A DNA stretch of 10,114 bases from Mucidula mucida (Eukaryota > Basidiomycota > Agaricomycetes > Agaricales > Physalacriaceae). Shown one piece after another: positions 8,014 through 10,114 of the stretch; the first letter of the stretch is position 1; every line of letters begins with the position of its first letter. Below the pieces are notes generated by a model. It was not told the DNA's origin and searched no databases. It worked only from the letters and a program-made list of their open reading frames with translations. The position numbers and the translations under genes are program-made. The stretch is from positions 1 to 10,114 of the forward strand of contig JADNYV010001044.1 of assembly GCA_015501055.1 (NCBI GenBank), given 5' to 3'.

Positions 8014-8556
8014 GATGGATCGGGGTGATGGGATCGGAGAGTGAAAGGGTGAAAGTGGGATATGGGTGATGCGGATTTGGATGAAACGGGTGAGGGAATA
8101 GAGGTTTGGATGAATAGGGAGGGATCGCCTAGATCTGAAATAGAATCCAGGACTTGGTAGGGTGGGGAATGATGATGTGTATCGTAAGGTAAGTAAAGTA
8201 GGTAGGTATCGTAACTGTCTACACTATTTTACCGACTACTGACTACGTATCTACGGAGCCCAAGAGCTCGTCACAAGTTCGCAATTGCCCAGCCGACGTC
8301 CCTCTGGTGTGAGGTAAGCCGAAGTTTTCCTGGGAACGGGGGTTGACCCGTAAACAGCGCCCACTGAAGTGCAACTGCCAAAAGTTCGTTCTCGTGAGAG
8401 CGGCTACTTCCAGCACCCGAGGCAGTTATCTCTAACTGTTAGCCGGCGCTACTGGGACCAATACACACGTATGCGGACGTGCGCTGGAATTAGGAATCCG
8501 TCGATCTGTAAACAGGAAAGGGAATGGGGAATGTGCGATGATCAAACAGCGAAGTG

Positions 8557-8571
8557 CTGATCGACGATCAG
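8557..8571. repeat. Leader palindrome CTGATCG-A-CGATCAG
   Basis: Seven-base arms with one central base form an inverted repeat about 40-50 nt past the 5' LTR. The same sequence occurs in element 2 at 9787-9801 without change. The loop is too small for a good hairpin within one RNA, but two RNAs could pair through it. A role in RNA dimerisation or packaging is a guess. Confidence 0.4.
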
Positions 8572-8595
8572 GGATGTGTGGTAGGTGGTAGAAAG

Positions 8596-8607
8596 TAGTT
8601 CCGATCT
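8596..8607 (-). other. Self-priming primer-binding site of element 1
   Basis: On the element strand AGATCGGAACTA starts two bases after the LTR ends. It is perfectly complementary over 12 nt to TAGTTCCGATCT within the same LTR (8725-8714), which lies 33 nt below the TATA box at the likely transcript start. There is no TGG as in tRNA-primed elements. This matches the Tf1/sushi mechanism, in which the first 11 or so bases of the mRNA fold back onto the primer-binding site. Confidence 0.75.
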
Positions 8608-8713
8608 TCTGTTAGCGACTGACTAAGCCACGAGACTCAACCAGGTACCACAGCAAGAACTGAAAGAGAAACGTTCGCGTTCGTAAGACTAGGCTAGGCC
8701 AGGTGTATAAACG

Positions 8714-8757
8714 AGATCGGAACTAAAGTACAATGATACTACACTACTGCTTATATA
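8714..8757 (-). promoter_or_regulatory. Core promoter in the 5' LTR of element 1
   Basis: TATATAAG starts at 8757 on the minus strand. The self-complementary start sequence TAGTTCCGATCT occupies 8725-8714, its A being 33 nt from the first T of the TATA box. A TATA box at that distance is the normal position for a start. The same layout is found at 2771-2728 and 9601-9644. Confidence 0.65.
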
Positions 8758-9068
8758 CTAGTAAGTCTGTGTTTGAGACTCCTTGTCCATACGCGTTTCC
8801 ACTAGGGATGCTCCACGCCCTTGACCCAGTGTTGTATGCTACTAGTCCGTGAAACCATTAAATACGAGTGGTACTGCATGTAAGTAATAATACTGAAACG
8901 ACCATGTGTGCTACGAGTGTCGGCGGTGTGTATACAATAGGGAGTCCATGAGGTATCGGCATGTATGATGTCATCCATGTGTTGGGCGTGTGTCCGACAT
9001 GAGTACGGCTTCGGTAATGAAAAGGGTATGATCGGTGACGAAACAGATGATGAAACAGTCCGTTGGTT

Positions 9069-9101
9069 GATAAGACAAGGCCCCCGATAAGATATGATAA
9101 G
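9069..9101. promoter_or_regulatory. Cluster of three GATAAG motifs in U3
   Basis: GATAAG occurs at 9069-9074, 9086-9091 and 9096-9101, within 33 bp near the outer end of the LTR. It is repeated in the other LTRs (3087-3119 and, inverted, 9258-9289). Fungal GATA factors, for example those of nitrogen regulation, bind WGATAR. Whether such a factor acts here is not shown. Confidence 0.4.
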
Positions 9102-9133
9102 ATGTGAAATGTGAAAATATGGCATTCATAACA

Positions 9134-9225
9134 CTGGTAGGGTCCTTCATCACAACCTCATGCGCCTGATCAACGAGATCCGGGAGAGACCAAAATTGTG
9201 AAGGATATGAGCGCTTAAGGATGTA
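9134..9225. other. 92-bp spacer between the head-to-head elements
   Basis: This short segment separates the outer ends of the two 5' LTRs. It does not match unit A beyond 1235, as it should if element 1 had simply inserted into unit B. The minus strand is open throughout and reads YILKRSYPSQFWSLPDLVDQ followed by AHEVVMKDPT. That looks protein-like and may be a scrap of a gene or of another transposon. I do not recognise it. Confidence 0.5.
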
Positions 9226-9748
9226 TGTTATGAATGCCATATTTTCACATTTCACATCTTATCATATCTTATCGGGGGCTTGTCTTATCAACCAACGGAC
9301 TGTTTCATCATCTGTTTCGTCACCGATCATACTCCTTTTCATTACCGAAGCCGTACTCATGTCGGACACACACCCAACACATGGATGACATCATACATGC
9401 CATACCTCATGGACTCCTATTGTATACACACCGCCGACACTCGTAGCACACATGGTCGTTTCAGTATTATTACTTACATGCAGTCACCACTCGTATTTAA
9501 TGGTTTCACGGACTAGTAGCATACAACACTGGGTCAAGGGCGTGGAGCATCCCTAGTGGAAACACGTATGGACAAGGAGTCCCAAACACAGGCTTACTAG
9601 TATATAAGCAGTAGTATAGTATCATTGCACTTTAGTTCCGATCTCGTTTATACACCTGGCCTAGCCTAGTCTTACGAACACGAACATTTCTTCCTTAGTT
9701 CTTGCTGTGGTACCTGGTTAAGTCTCGTGGCTTAGTCAGTCGCTAACA
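9226..9748 (+). repeat. 5' LTR of element 2
   Basis: This 523-bp LTR is bounded by TGTTATGA and GCTAACA and is the reverse complement of the LTR at 8610-9133, with modest divergence. It contains TATATAAG at 9601-9608 and the start/self-priming sequence at 9633-9644, again 33 nt apart. CTTATC motifs are at 9258, 9268 and 9284. Confidence 0.92.
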
Positions 9749-10114
9749 GAAGATCAGAACTACTTTCTATTACCTACCACACATCCCTGATCGTCGATCA
9801 GCACTTCACTGTTTGATCATTGCACATTCCCCATTTCCTTTCCTGTTTACAGATCGACGGATTCCTAATTCCAGCGCACGTCTGCATACGTGTGTATTGG
9901 TCCCAGTAGCGCCGGCTAACAGTTAGAGATAACTGCCTCGGGTGCTGAAAGTAGCCGCTCTCACGAGAACGAACTTTTGGCAGTTGCACTTCAGTGGGCG
10001 CTGTTTACGGGTCAACCCCCGTTCCCAGGAAAACTTCGGCTTACCTCACACCAGAGGGACGTTGGCTGGGCAATTGCGAACTTGTGACAAGCTCTTGGGC
10101 TCCGTAGATACATG
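9749..10114 (+). other. Leader of element 2 (truncated by window)
   Basis: This is the reverse complement of 8609 to about 8240, with the conserved palindrome at 9787-9801. No gene on the element strand is evident, and gag would begin beyond the window. The antisense frame at 9989-9798 mirrors that of element 1 and is not considered a gene. Confidence 0.75.
9751..9762 (+). other. Primer-binding site of element 2, one mismatch
   Basis: AGATCAGAACTA, two bases after the LTR, differs from the perfect complement of the LTR start sequence (9633-9644) at one base. A G became A, the product of a CpG transition. Eleven of 12 positions still pair. Confidence 0.6.

Larger units (their letters stand above)
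8014..8609 (-). other. Leader (5' untranslated region) of element 1
   Basis: This is 596 nt between the 5' LTR and the gag ATG, long for such an element. It begins with the primer-binding site (8607-8596). The part from 8609 to about 8240 is also present, inverted, in element 2 at 9749-10114 and is well conserved. It contains the near-perfect palindrome at 8557-8571. A 63-codon frame on the other strand (8369-8560) is open in both copies but has no recognisable motif. No gene on the element strand is evident. Confidence 0.75.
2623..9133 (-). mobile_element. Ty3/Gypsy chromovirus (Tf1/sushi-like), nearly full length, coding-defective
   Basis: This 6.5-kb LTR retrotransposon is transcribed right to left. 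It has LTRs of 531 bp (2623-3153) and 524 bp (8610-9133), both bounded by TGTTA...TAACA. It has a self-priming-type primer-binding site at 8607-8596, a 596-nt leader, gag (8013-7085), pol in the -1 frame, and a polypurine tract against the 3' LTR. The domain order PR-RT-RH-IN and the C-terminal chromodomain place it in the Ty3/Gypsy chromoviruses. The primer arrangement points to the Tf1/sushi group. Gag has one frameshift, and pol about nine plus one nonsense codon, so this copy cannot encode its own enzymes as read. The five bases outside each end are CTGAG (2618-2622) and CTGGT (9134-9138), which do not form a clean target-site duplication. Confidence 0.9.
8610..9133 (-). repeat. 5' LTR of element 1
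   Basis: This 524-bp terminal repeat reads on the minus strand from TGTTATGAATGCC (9133) to CGCTAACA (8610). It carries the element's promoter, with a TATA box at 8757-8749 and a probable start near 8724. It shares several diagnostic bases with the inverted LTR at 9226-9748 that differ from its own partner at 2623-3153. Confidence 0.92.
9226..10114 (+). mobile_element. Second copy of the same chromovirus, 5' end only, inverted
   Basis: This copy runs left to right and is cut by the window end. It has a 5' LTR (9226-9748) and 366 nt of leader, both matching element 1 in reverse complement. Its coding region is outside the window. Relative to element 1 most substitutions are transitions, and about eleven are CpG changed to TpG or CpA. 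The primer-binding site has one such change. The five bases before it are ATGTA. Confidence 0.9.

Noticed and set aside
7549..8028. 159-codon open frame on the plus strand
   Set aside because: It is antisense to gag. Its hydrophobic look follows from the acidic composition of the gag frame.
8369..8560. 63-codon frame antisense to the leader, also open in element 2 (9989-9798)
   Set aside because: The two are nearly identical because the DNA is. The differences change four residues through transitions, with no sign of protein-level constraint.
8802..9125. 107-codon minus-strand frame in the LTR (similar ones at 2856-3149, 9234-9516)
   Set aside because: It lies within the LTR, recurs in each LTR copy through DNA identity and has no domain. 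Indels between copies break it.

Overview
This window looks like repeat-rich, probably heterochromatic DNA from a fungus. A basidiomycete is my best guess, from the chromodomain Ty3/Gypsy retrotransposon, the base composition and the serine-rich/acidic style of the flanking protein. The genus cannot be read from the sequence. No prokaryotic operon, rRNA, tRNA or CRISPR array is visible.

Layout. (1) Bases 1-2622 hold a tandem duplication. Unit A (about 140-1235) carries a minus-strand ORF for an unrecognised serine-rich/acidic protein (825-202). Unit B (about 1770-2622) carries a diverged, frameshifted copy (2376-1823). (2) Bases 2623-9133 hold one nearly full-length minus-strand Ty3/Gypsy chromovirus, running right to left: 5' LTR (9133-8610), primer-binding site, long leader, gag, a probable -1 frameshift signal, then pol (protease, reverse transcriptase, RNase H, integrase, GPY/F, chromodomain), a polypurine tract and the 3' LTR (3153-2623). 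Its ORFs are broken by one gag frameshift, about nine pol frameshifts and one nonsense codon. (3) Bases 9134-9225 are a 92-bp spacer. (4) Bases 9226-10114 are the 5' LTR and leader of a second copy in the opposite orientation, cut by the window edge. The two elements are head to head and form an inverted repeat with arms of about 890 bp.

How the parts work together. The leader just outside the 5' LTR does not begin with a tRNA-like TGG. It holds a 12-nt sequence perfectly complementary to LTR bases at the expected transcript start, 33 nt below a TATA box. This is the arrangement of Tf1/sushi-type self-priming elements, where the 5' end of the mRNA folds back to prime reverse transcription. 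Gag ends in a CCHC zinc knuckle. Six codons before its stop lies a slippery heptamer, a 5-nt spacer and a GC-rich hairpin, positioned to shift ribosomes by -1 into pol. The integrase carries a C-terminal chromodomain with an aromatic cage of the kind expected to bind methylated histone H3.

The second copy differs from the first largely by CpG to TpG/CpA changes, as if methylated or mutated by a RIP-like process. The outer flanks of the first element do not form a target-site duplication, and its two LTRs are not clearly each other's closest relatives, so rearrangement or gene conversion is likely.
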